Part shown: piece after piece, positions 16,643 to 24,002 of the stretch
How the letters are laid out: the number at the start of each line of letters is the position of its first letter
How positions within the stretch are numbered: the first letter of the stretch is position 1
From: Polyangia bacterium
GTDB taxonomy: Bacteria > Myxococcota_A > Polyangia > Nannocystales > Nannocystaceae
Assembly (NCBI GenBank): GCA_030430565.1
Contig: JAUIKS010000025.1
Location: 62,001 to 126,000 of the forward strand
Direction: 5' to 3'
DNA: 64,000 bases
Notes under the pieces: model-generated
Told to the model about the DNA's origin: nothing
The model's database searches: none
Seen by the model: the letters and a program-made list of their open reading frames with translations, nothing else
Position numbers and translations under genes: made by a program

Positions 16643-17497
16643 TCAAAGGCTCGGCCACGCGATCGTCTCGAACGCCGCGAGCTCGACGCTGATCTCGGTG
16701 GCGAGGTCCTCAGCGCTGAGCGCGTAGGTGTTCGGGGTCGCGAAGCAGGTGTAGCCGGGCTCGGGGTCCACGGGCGGCTCGTCGCAGCTGACGCCCGGGA
16801 CGACCTCGACCACGTGATAGCCGACCTCGAGCGCGCTGCCGAAGTACTGACCCCAGTTGGAGTCAGCGGTGATCGGGTCGGCGGCGTAGATCAGCACGTG
16901 CGTCCCGGAGCCGCCGATGATCGCCTGGGGCGGCGCGTCGTCGTAGAGGCTGAGCGTGATCGTCTCGACGTCGGGGTCCGCGACGATGAACCATCCGTAG
17001 GCCAGGCGAAGGCCGTCGGCGTCGGCGAGCAGCGCGTCGTCCGGAGGCGGCTGGAAGAGGTCGAGCGTGAACGCGGCCGGGAATTCGCCCTCGACCGAGA
17101 CGCGCTCGCCCGACGCCCCGTCCACGCAGAGGTCCCACGAGATCTGAAACGAGTGCGACCAGCCGCAGGCCTGGACGCACGCGCCGTAGACCTCGTGGCT
17201 CGCGGCGTCGCACACGTCGGGCATTGGGCCGCACGCTTCGGCGCACTCGATCGCCTCGACATCGCCGCCGCCGCCTCCGCTGCAGCTCGTGATGGGACCG
17301 GTGCACTCACCGCCTTGGTTGGAGAACCAGAGCACCGCGACATCAGCGGCCGTCGGGGCGGCGTTGGACGAGACCGCGCCGCGAATCGAGGCGAGCGGCT
17401 CACCAGAGTAGTTGTTGTCGACTTGCGGGGAGCAGGCGTAGCTGCTGAGCGCGAGGAGGATGAGCGGGAGAGCGGGGCGAGACGGGATACGAGACAT
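16643..17497 (-). CDS. Cys-rich secreted lipoprotein, unknown function
   Basis: A 284-residue secreted protein starting at ATG 17497 with a strong ribosome site (AAGGAG, 7 bases upstream). The signal peptide ends at SSYAC, so Cys22 is the likely lipidated residue. The mature part has many Cys residues (CTGPITSCSGGGGG, CAEACG, CDAASHEVYGACVQACGW) that probably pair in the periplasm or on the surface. The second half is beta-rich (GERVSVEGEFPAAFTLDLFQ, GLRLAYGWFIVADPDVETIT), reminiscent of a carbohydrate- or lipid-binding sandwich. No known family. It is divergent from another lipoprotein across 248 bases. Confidence 0.75.
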   Translation of the reverse strand: MSRIPSRPALPLILLALSSYACSPQVDNNYSGEPLASIRGAVSSNAAPTAADVAVLWFSNQGGECTGPITSCSGGGGGDVEAIECAEACGPMPDVCDAASHEVYGACVQACGWSHSFQISWDLCVDGASGERVSVEGEFPAAFTLDLFQPPPDDALLADADGLRLAYGWFIVADPDVETITLSLYDDAPPQAIIGGSGTHVLIYAADPITADSNWGQYFGSALEVGYHVVEVVPGVSCDEPPVDPEPGYTCFATPNTYALSAEDLATEISVELAAFETIAWPSL

Positions 17498-17745
17498 GAT
17501 TCGGCTCCTTGTGCTGATAAGGAACGCGAGCGACAGGTTTTGGGCACGGCCGAGCGAAGTTTCCTCGAATTTTATTGCGCGCGCAGAGTCGCCGACTCGA
17601 GCTAGCGACGCGCGCGGAGTGTCGGCGTCGGCGCGCGCGTGACGCGTGGACGACAGCGGGGCGCCGCGTGGTCCTCGAGCAAGTCAGATTCGCGCGCGCG
17701 CCAGATTTTCGAGCGCTCCCCGACGGATTGACTGTACTTTGAGAC

Positions 17746-18585
17746 ATGCCGTTGTCACCGCGCGACCTCTCGGTCCTCACGCTCTGTCTGCTCGTCGCCG
17801 CCTGCGGGCCAGGGGTCGACACCACGGGCGAGACCGACGCGAGCACGGGGGATGCGGGCGAGAGCGAGGCGACGGGCGAGAGCGAGGGCGGCGCGACGGG
17901 TGAGTCGCAGGAGCAGCTGTGCGCGCAGGCGCCCGACCCCGACGGCGCGGATCCGATCGCCGGCGAGATGAGCTGCGAAGAATTCGCGACGCCGACGCTC
18001 ACCGGCGACGACTCCATCACGGTGGTGATCCGCAACGCCAGCGAGGAGCCGCTGCTGGTCTACGACCGGACGCACGGCTGTCATCACCAGGCGCGCTACT
18101 TCGACCTCACGGGCAGCGCGAGCGGGCGCGCGCTGTACCTGCCCAGCTCGAACTGCGCGATCGACTGGCCGTCGTGCGAGGCGTACGTCAACGACGGAGG
18201 CTGTCTTTTGTGCCAGACGTTTAACCCGCCGATCTACCTGGCGCCCGGCGGCTACGTCGAGCGCGCGTGGGACGGCCTGCTGCTCGCCGAGACCGTGATG
18301 CCGGGCGCCTGCCTGCCGGGCGGCGGCGAGGACCTCGCGTGCAGCGTCAGCGCGCAGGCGGGCGCGGGCGCCTACACGGCGCTCGCCGGAGCCGCGCGGC
18401 TGAGCGACTGCTCGGAGGAGCAGATGACCTGCGTCGACGAGAGCGACTGCCAGGAGGGCGGGCTCGACGAGCACGGCGCGTGTCTGCTCGAGCCGCAGGA
18501 GTTTTGGGAGCTGCCGGTCGTGGTGACGGCCGAGACGAGCTGGAACGGTCTCTGCGACCAGATCGAGCTCGTGCTCGAGGGCTGA
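17746..18585 (+). CDS. Cys-rich lipoprotein, unknown function
   Basis: A 279-residue lipoprotein. The signal peptide ends LLVAAC (Cys20 lipidated), followed by an acidic Gly/Ser/Thr/Glu linker to about residue 58. The folded part begins with a strand pattern, SITVVIRNASEEPLLVYD, and has Cys pairs (CAIDWPSCEAYV, GGCLLCQTF, CVDESDC). It resembles other myxobacterial secreted proteins whose role is unknown. The start codon ATG overlaps a GAGACATG sequence, and TTGACT at 17728-17733 could be a -35 element close upstream, implying a short or absent leader. Confidence 0.72.
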   Translation: MPLSPRDLSVLTLCLLVAACGPGVDTTGETDASTGDAGESEATGESEGGATGESQEQLCAQAPDPDGADPIAGEMSCEEFATPTLTGDDSITVVIRNASEEPLLVYDRTHGCHHQARYFDLTGSASGRALYLPSSNCAIDWPSCEAYVNDGGCLLCQTFNPPIYLAPGGYVERAWDGLLLAETVMPGACLPGGGEDLACSVSAQAGAGAYTALAGAARLSDCSEEQMTCVDESDCQEGGLDEHGACLLEPQEFWELPVVVTAETSWNGLCDQIELVLEG

Positions 18586-18613
18586 CCGAGCCGAAGGGCG
18601 TGACGTCCGCGCT

Positions 18614-18639
18614 TTGACATTTTTTGACAATTTTTGACG
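18614..18639 (+). promoter_or_regulatory. Three TTGAC repeats with exact 10-base period
   Basis: TTGACA at 18614-18619, TTGACA at 18624-18629 and TTGACG at 18634-18639 are separated by 4-base T/A-rich spacers. The region is strikingly AT-rich compared with its surroundings and lies 125 bases upstream of the likely start of the next lipoprotein gene. Direct half-sites one helical turn apart are what OmpR/PhoB-type regulators bind; any one repeat could also serve as a -35 box. The regulator is unknown. Confidence 0.4.
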
Positions 18640-18763
18640 ACGGAAGAGCCCTCCAAAGGCGGAGGTCCCGACGCAACCGCGGCGCGGCGCGGCCGATGTC
18701 ACCTGCACACGAGAAATCATGCTACAGGTGAAGATGTTCGGAACCGCGCGCCGGCTTAGCGAT

Positions 18764-20431
18764 ATGTCAGCGTCCCTCTCTCACTCACCGCCGCTCATCA
18801 TCTGCCTGCTGGCGGTGAGCCTCGTGTTCGCCTGCGGCGGGGTGTTCGACGACGCGGACGCGCACAACGAGCAGGCGAGCGGCAGCGGGACGTCGAGCGT
18901 CGACGAGGCGCCGGGCGACGACGACGACGACGCCCCGGACGTCTACACGTCGACCTCGAACGGGGCGCCCGGCAGCTCGGATTCGAACTCGAACTCGGGC
19001 GCGGGTTCGAGCACCGGCGACCCCGATGATCCCGACAACCCGCCGACCGACGCCGACGCCGACGCGCGACCGATGATCATGCAGGCGGAGGTTCAGGGCA
19101 CGCACGCGCCCGAGCCGATCACCGCCGCCGGCCCCGTCGCGCTCTCGGTGTTCGCGCTCGACGACATGGGGATCGAGCGCGTCGACTTCTTCGTGGGCGA
19201 CCAGAAGGTGGCGTCGGTCACGGACCACGACTTCGGGCACTACGCCTACACGCTGGCGATCGATCACCAGGACGACGCGGGCGAGCTCGAGTTCTACGCC
19301 GTCGCGGTCGACAGCGCCGGCCAGACGGCGACGAGCGACGCGGTCGCCTTCACGGTCGCGCTCCCCGAGAGCGGCGCGGTGGTGGTGCACGAGCCCAACC
19401 AGCCCTTCCCGGGCGAGCATGTCTACTGGGAGGACGTGGCGGTGAGCCCGACGGGTGAATTGTTCATCGTCGGCTTTCGCCTGAAGGACGGCGTGACGAC
19501 GATGCTGTCGGAGCGCCGCGGTCCGGGCGGCTCGTTGATCGACGACCAGTGGATCGCCCCGACGCAAGGGCGATACGGCGTGGCCGTGACGTTTATGGGG
19601 TCGACGCCGATCGTGGTCGCGCGCGATGTGGACGGGTCCTCGTGGATCACGCGGTACACCGCGAGCGGCTCGAAGATGTACCTGTACACCCAGGACGACG
19701 TGGAGTGGCGCGATGTCGCGGTCTCCGATGAGCTGGTGTTCGTGGTCGGGAACACGGGGGTGTTCGGGGTCACGGATACGGTCGCGCGCACGTGGACGAT
19801 GACGCCGACGCTCACGCCGCTCTGGGTCCAGACGGAGACCGAGGGTGGAGATAAAAATACGGCGCGGGCGGTCGCGGTGGCGGACGGTCGCGTGTTCGCG
19901 GTCGGTCAGGTTACGTACAACGATCTGCCAGGGGAGTTTGGGGCCGCGTGGGCCTACGCGGCCCAAGACGGCGCGCCCCACTGGTCGAGGGTGTTCACGA
20001 AGGAGGCCGAAGACATCCTTGACGTCGCGGTGCTGCCCGACGGTCTCCGCACCGCGGGCTTCTGGTACGTCGACGAAGGTAGGCGGATGCTCGTCCGTCA
20101 TCTCCAGGTCGAGGACGGTGTTGGGGTCCCCATCGACCTGCTTGAGCAGACGGCCGAAGTCGAGCGGGCTTACGCGCTCGCCGTGTCGAGCCACGGCGAG
20201 TACGTAATCGCTGGCGCAGAGTGCGAGAATGGTGAGTGCTTCGCGCAGAGCCGTCGATACGCGGGAGATACGAAGAAGTGGCAGGAGCTGAGCGGTCTCA
20301 AGTCGCCGGTCACGCGCTTCGTCGCGGCCAAGCCGGCCGAGTACGGCTACGTCGTCTTGCTCGGGCAGCACGACGTGAACTACGGTAACGGTCTGCAAGG
20401 AAGCTCGTGGCTCCACGTCGTGCACCCATAG
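18764..20431 (+). CDS. Surface lipoprotein with Ig-like and beta-propeller domains
   Basis: A 555-residue secreted lipoprotein. I choose ATG 18764 because the signal peptide (PPLIICLLAVSLVFAC) follows at once; the frame is open to 18719, with further ATGs there and at 18734. After the lipidated Cys comes a very acidic Asp/Ser linker (DDDDDAPD). Residues about 105-200 look like an Ig-type domain (VALSVFALDDMGIERVDFFV, LEFYAVAVDSAGQTATSDAV). The C-terminal 340 residues are repetitive W/V strands (VYWEDVAVSPTGELFIVGF, VEWRDVAVSDELVFVVGN, ILDVAVLPDGLRTAGFWY) expected to form a beta-propeller. The last 25 bases overlap the start of the next gene, and this tail is copied in the tandem duplication that follows. 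Confidence 0.8.
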   Translation: MSASLSHSPPLIICLLAVSLVFACGGVFDDADAHNEQASGSGTSSVDEAPGDDDDDAPDVYTSTSNGAPGSSDSNSNSGAGSSTGDPDDPDNPPTDADADARPMIMQAEVQGTHAPEPITAAGPVALSVFALDDMGIERVDFFVGDQKVASVTDHDFGHYAYTLAIDHQDDAGELEFYAVAVDSAGQTATSDAVAFTVALPESGAVVVHEPNQPFPGEHVYWEDVAVSPTGELFIVGFRLKDGVTTMLSERRGPGGSLIDDQWIAPTQGRYGVAVTFMGSTPIVVARDVDGSSWITRYTASGSKMYLYTQDDVEWRDVAVSDELVFVVGNTGVFGVTDTVARTWTMTPTLTPLWVQTETEGGDKNTARAVAVADGRVFAVGQVTYNDLPGEFGAAWAYAAQDGAPHWSRVFTKEAEDILDVAVLPDGLRTAGFWYVDEGRRMLVRHLQVEDGVGVPIDLLEQTAEVERAYALAVSSHGEYVIAGAECENGECFAQSRRYAGDTKKWQELSGLKSPVTRFVAAKPAEYGYVVLLGQHDVNYGNGLQGSSWLHVVHP

Positions 20432-21453
20432 CCGCTCTGTTCGTACTGGTGGCGTGCGGCGGGTTCGAGCAGAGCACCGGCGGCGACGAGGGCATCACGA
20501 GCGTCAGCGGCACGGCGACGAGCGACGAAGCGAGCACGTCGACGACCTCGACGACGGGCGTGGGCGCGGAGTCGACGAGTGACGATTCGCCGGGGATGAC
20601 GACGGGGCCGGTCAAGGACGTGGGGGCGGACGACTGGGATCTCCCGGCGTACTGCGGCGCGCTCGACATCGTGCTGGTGGTGGAGCAGTCCGGGTCAACG
20701 CGAACGGAGATGGCGTACCACGTGGCGTACGAGCTGCCGGCGGCGATCGAGGAGCGGCTGCCGGGGTGGAGCGTGCACTACCTGCACGTTCCGGGGACGT
20801 CTCCGGCGTACGAGCCTGACTGCGAGCAGGGGTGCCTTCAGGACGGATTTTGCGGGGCGCCGTCGCCGGAGTTCCCGTGTGAGCTGCTGGGTCCGTGTGA
20901 CTGGGTGACGGGCGCGGGGATGATGTGGCGGTCGCTGGTTGAAAAATGTATCGAGGGGCCGCGGCGCTGGGTCGACGCGGGGGAGGAGGACGCGTCGGCG
21001 ATCATGCACTGCATCTGGAAGGGCGGTACCAACTCGGGCTCATGGGGCGCGCTTCAGCCAGCGCTCGCGTCGGTGAGCCCAGAGTTGACGGGTCCGGATG
21101 GTTGCAACGCGGGCTTTTTGCGAGAGGACGCGTGGCTGCTGCCGGTGCTCTTATCGCACGGGTGGCCGACCATCGACGGCACGCCTGCGTCGTGGGCGGA
21201 AGAGCTTGCAGAGACCAAGGGCGGCGATCTGAACGCGGTGGTGCCGGTAGCGATTCTCGATCCCCAGACGAACCCGTCAAACCCTCCCGGTTGCCAGGAG
21301 GGCGGGGGGGATAAAACAAACGGCTACCACGAGCTGGTAGAGCAGTTCCCGTTCGGGGTGATCGGCGATCTTTGTCAACCGTATACGCCGCCGATGCTCG
21401 AGGCGATCGATCACATCGCCGAGGTGTGCAAGGCCGGCGAGGTCCCGGATTAG
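20407..21453 (+). CDS. Lipoprotein with von Willebrand A-like domain, duplicate copy 1
   Basis: A 348-residue lipoprotein. The GTG start at 20407 lies inside the end of the preceding gene, 5 bases after AAGGA. A short signal peptide ends LVAC (Cys17). A Ser/Thr linker leads to PVKDVGADDWDLP, the K-x-DVG element shared with other lipoproteins here. The domain opens LDIVLVVEQSGS, which aligns with the vWA first strand and MIDAS (D-x-S-x-S), but the first Asp is Glu93, so metal binding is uncertain. Cys pairs and the ending LCQPYTPPMLEAIDHIAEVC match the vWA lipoprotein at 61748-62887 in layout. It is probably surface exposed; the ligand is unknown. Confidence 0.8.
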   Translation: MAPRRAPIAALFVLVACGGFEQSTGGDEGITSVSGTATSDEASTSTTSTTGVGAESTSDDSPGMTTGPVKDVGADDWDLPAYCGALDIVLVVEQSGSTRTEMAYHVAYELPAAIEERLPGWSVHYLHVPGTSPAYEPDCEQGCLQDGFCGAPSPEFPCELLGPCDWVTGAGMMWRSLVEKCIEGPRRWVDAGEEDASAIMHCIWKGGTNSGSWGALQPALASVSPELTGPDGCNAGFLREDAWLLPVLLSHGWPTIDGTPASWAEELAETKGGDLNAVVPVAILDPQTNPSNPPGCQEGGGDKTNGYHELVEQFPFGVIGDLCQPYTPPMLEAIDHIAEVCKAGEVPD

Positions 21454-21462
21454 CCGAGGCTC

Positions 21463-22506
21463 GTGGCTCCACATCGTGCACCCATAGCCGCTCTCGCCAT
21501 GCTGCTTTCGTGCGGCGGGTTCGAGCAGAGCACCGGCGGCGACGAGGGCATCACGAGCGTCAGCGGCACGGGGACGAGCGGCGAAGCGAGCACGTCGACG
21601 ACCTCGACGACGGGCATAAGCGCGGAGTCGACGAGTGATGATTCGCCGGGGATGACGACGGGGCCGGTCAAGGACGTGGGGGCGGACGACTGGGATCTCC
21701 CGGCGTATTGCGGCGCGCTCGACATCGTGCTGGTGGTGGAGCAGTCCGGGCCGACGTGGACGGAGATGGCGTACCACGTGGCGTACGAGCTGCCGGCGGC
21801 GATCGAGGAGCGGCTGCCGGGTTGGAGCGTGCACTACCTGCACGTACCGGGGACGTCTCCGGCGTACGAGCCTGACTGCGAGCAGGGCTGCCTCGAAGAC
21901 GGTTTCTGCGGGGCGCCGTCGCCGGAGTTCCCGTGTGAGCTGCTGGGTCCGTGTGACTGGGTGACGGGCGCGGGGATGATGTGGCGGTCGCTCGTTGAAA
22001 AATGTATCGAGGGGCCGCGGCGCTGGGTCGACGCGGGGGAGGAGGACGCGTCGGCGATCATGCACTGCATGTGGAAGGGCGGCGAGAACTCGGGCTCGTG
22101 GGGCGCGCTGCAGCCCACGCTCGCGTCGGTGAGCCCAGCGCTGACGGGGCCGGATGGTTGCAACGCGGGCTTTTTGCGAGAGGACGCGTGGCTGCTGCCG
22201 GTGATGCTGTCGCACGGTCACCCGGGCCCTGGCGATCCGGCGGAGTGGGCGGCGGAGCTCGCGGTGTCCAAGGGCGGCGATCTGAACGCGGTGGTGCCGG
22301 TAGCGATCCTCGATCCCCAGACGAACCCGTCAAACCCTCCCGGTTGCCAAGAGGGCCCGGGTGACCACACAAACGGCTACCACGAGCTGGTAGAGCAGTT
22401 CCCGTTCGGGGTGATCGGCGATCTTTGTCAACCGTATACGCCGCCGATGCTCGAGGCGATCGATCACATCGCCGAGGTGTGCAAGGCCGGCGAGGTCCCG
22501 GATTAG
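21463..22506 (+). CDS. Lipoprotein with von Willebrand A-like domain, duplicate copy 2
   Basis: A 347-residue paralogue of the preceding gene, starting at GTG 21463 and ending 28 bases before the convergent sulfotransferase stop. The signal peptide differs (ALAMLLSC, Cys17). The MIDAS-like segment is VVEQSGP, losing the second Ser that copy 1 keeps, so this copy looks even less able to bind metal. Differences cluster in the signal peptide, around residues 203-222 and in a Pro/Gly-rich loop (HPGPGDPAEW against WPTIDGTPASW), while long stretches are identical. Its ribosome site is weaker (GAGG, 3 bases from GTG). No separate promoter is obvious, so it may depend on transcription of copy 1. Confidence 0.8.
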   Translation: MAPHRAPIAALAMLLSCGGFEQSTGGDEGITSVSGTGTSGEASTSTTSTTGISAESTSDDSPGMTTGPVKDVGADDWDLPAYCGALDIVLVVEQSGPTWTEMAYHVAYELPAAIEERLPGWSVHYLHVPGTSPAYEPDCEQGCLEDGFCGAPSPEFPCELLGPCDWVTGAGMMWRSLVEKCIEGPRRWVDAGEEDASAIMHCMWKGGENSGSWGALQPTLASVSPALTGPDGCNAGFLREDAWLLPVMLSHGHPGPGDPAEWAAELAVSKGGDLNAVVPVAILDPQTNPSNPPGCQEGPGDHTNGYHELVEQFPFGVIGDLCQPYTPPMLEAIDHIAEVCKAGEVPD

Positions 22507-22534
22507 CCGAGGCTCGTGGCTCCTGGCTTAACGG

Positions 22535-23482
22535 TCAGCCGTTCGCCATGAACAGCTCGCGATAGGGAAAATCCGAGCCGAGCTCGCGCAGCCTCGCGAG
22601 CATCATCTCGTCGAGCTGGGCGCGGAGCTTCGGCGTGATGAAGTCGAGGTCGCCGGTCTTGCCGCTGCGGATCATCTCGCCGCGCGCGCGACCGGTGAGC
22701 AGCGGCATCCGCGGGGGCGCGAAGCAGGACTGTTTGGACTTCATGTACGCGAAGCTGCACTTGTGTATGACCGCCGCGCGCTGGTCGGCGTCGAGCGTCA
22801 CGCCGAGGTGCCGGGCGACCCGGTCGACCGTGCCGGCGAGGTCGCGCTTCATCTCGGGGAACATCAGCACCAGCACGTTGGGGCGGTCGCGCCAGCTCCA
22901 GTAGCTCGCCATGTGCTCGGGCCACATGCTGATCATCGACGTCGGCTTGAGCGACAGCTCGAGCCACTGCTCGGGGCTGATGTGCGCGCGCAGGCCGAAG
23001 GTGCTGGTGACGAAGTAGTACGCGGAGACGACGATCTCTTTGGGGTCGCGCGCGACGCAGAGGTAGCGGGCGTCGGGGCTGTAGGGCACATAGGCGGCTG
23101 GGAGCGCCGTCTTGATCGCGCGCAGCCCGGTGGGGGCGCGCTGGCGCGGTCCCGGATCGTCGAGCGGGATGACGCCGGGGAACAGCGGCGCGTCGGGCCA
23201 GGGGACGAGATGGTGGATGTGCTCAAACTCAGCCGCGCCGCGGTGCGCGAGCTGAACCGCCATCTGCATGGTCCAGTTGGTCCCCGACTTCGAGAAGCAG
23301 GTGACGAAGACGTCGTGCGCGCCGGGCCGGTAGCCGGCGAACACGGAGGCCATCGCGTGCTTGGAGGACATCCGCTTGAGCGCGAGCTCGAGCGCGCGCG
23401 AGCTCTGGCCGAGCGCGCGCGCGGCGGCCAAGAACAGCTGCACGGGGAGTAAGGGGCTCAAGAGCGGGGCGGTGGCGTCCAT
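22535..23482 (-). CDS. Sulfotransferase domain protein
   Basis: A 315-residue cytosolic-type sulfotransferase (Sulfotransfer_1), which transfers sulfate from PAPS to a hydroxyl or amine. The 5'-phosphosulfate loop is CFSKSGTNW (residues 62-70). The 3'-phosphate-binding motif is VARDPKEIVVSAYYF (about 143-157), with the expected Arg and Ser. The late GKTGDLDFITP segment corresponds to the family's K-G-x-x-G-D-W-K loop. Length and order are normal. No sulfate-activation genes are nearby, so the acceptor (lipid, carbohydrate or secondary metabolite) is unknown. It is co-directional with the alkyltransferase-like gene 51 bases upstream. Confidence 0.9.
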   Translation of the reverse strand: MDATAPLLSPLLPVQLFLAAARALGQSSRALELALKRMSSKHAMASVFAGYRPGAHDVFVTCFSKSGTNWTMQMAVQLAHRGAAEFEHIHHLVPWPDAPLFPGVIPLDDPGPRQRAPTGLRAIKTALPAAYVPYSPDARYLCVARDPKEIVVSAYYFVTSTFGLRAHISPEQWLELSLKPTSMISMWPEHMASYWSWRDRPNVLVLMFPEMKRDLAGTVDRVARHLGVTLDADQRAAVIHKCSFAYMKSKQSCFAPPRMPLLTGRARGEMIRSGKTGDLDFITPKLRAQLDEMMLARLRELGSDFPYRELFMANG

Positions 23483-23533
23483 CGCGGCTGAGCGACGATA
23501 CTCGAAAAGCCGCTCCGAGGCCCGCGCGACGCG

Positions 23534-23938
23534 CTACGCGTCGGGCTCCCACTGATAGCGGCGTAGATCGACACGACCGCGCTCGTTGAAGCGGACGCCC
23601 TCGCGCTCGAGCAGCCGACGCTGACGCGCCCGTCGCCCGCCGAGCGCCGGCAGGCTGATCTCGCCGCGCGCGTTGATCACTCGCTGCCACGGGATCGGGC
23701 TGCCGGGCGGGAGGGCGTGCAGCGAGTAGCCGACTTGGCGCGCGCGCCCGGGCAGACCGGCGAGCCGCGCGATCTGTCCGTAGGTCGCGACGGCGCCCTT
23801 CGGGACCTGGGCGATGACCGCGTAGAAGCGCGCGTAGGTCGGGTGCACGACCGCGGCGTCGTCGGCCTCGTCTCGCGGCGCGCGGCGGGGCGTCGCGCGG
23901 CGTTTGGAGGAGCCGTTGCGGGTTCGCGTTCGCGGCAT
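23534..23938 (-). CDS. atl: Alkyltransferase-like protein (ATL), MGMT-related without catalytic Cys
   Basis: A 134-residue protein of the MGMT DNA-binding fold: VPKGAVATYGQIARLAGLPG, the helix-turn-helix with the base-flipping Arg (R68 in ARQVG), YSLHALPPGSPIPWQRVI and ARGEIS. The active-site motif PCHRV of the methyltransferase reads PWQRV (Trp84), as in ATL proteins. Those bind O6-alkylguanine without removing the alkyl group and recruit nucleotide-excision repair. The basic N-terminal 30 residues are an extra tail. Gene order gives no repair partner. The call is firm; in vivo targets are inferred from the family. Confidence 0.9.
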   Translation of the reverse strand: MPRTRTRNGSSKRRATPRRAPRDEADDAAVVHPTYARFYAVIAQVPKGAVATYGQIARLAGLPGRARQVGYSLHALPPGSPIPWQRVINARGEISLPALGGRRARQRRLLEREGVRFNERGRVDLRRYQWEPDA

Positions 23939-24002
23939 GCAGTCGCCCGGTATACACCGGCCGCGCGCGAGCGCGCGAGCCGTCGCGCGCCGCAGCGGCG
24001 GA

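Larger units (their letters stand above)
20403..22523 (+). repeat. Tandem gene duplication bounded by 12-bp direct repeats
   Basis: GCTCGTGGCTCC occurs at 20403-20414, 21459-21470 and 22512-22523, that is, before copy 1, between the copies and after copy 2, with unit lengths of 1056 and 1053 bases. The segment before copy 2 also repeats the 3' end of the propeller gene (through CACCCATAG). This pattern fits duplication by unequal recombination starting from the short repeat. The two copies are nearly identical for long stretches but differ in a few clusters, so this is not an assembly duplicate. Confidence 0.85.

Noticed and set aside
18785..20425. 546-codon minus-strand frame opposite the propeller lipoprotein
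   Set aside because: Arg/His/Val-rich without structure; the plus-strand product has a signal peptide and repeats.
20403..22523. Assembly artefact for the duplicated lipoproteins
   Set aside because: The copies differ in clustered, functional positions and in signal peptides, and unit lengths differ by 3 bases.
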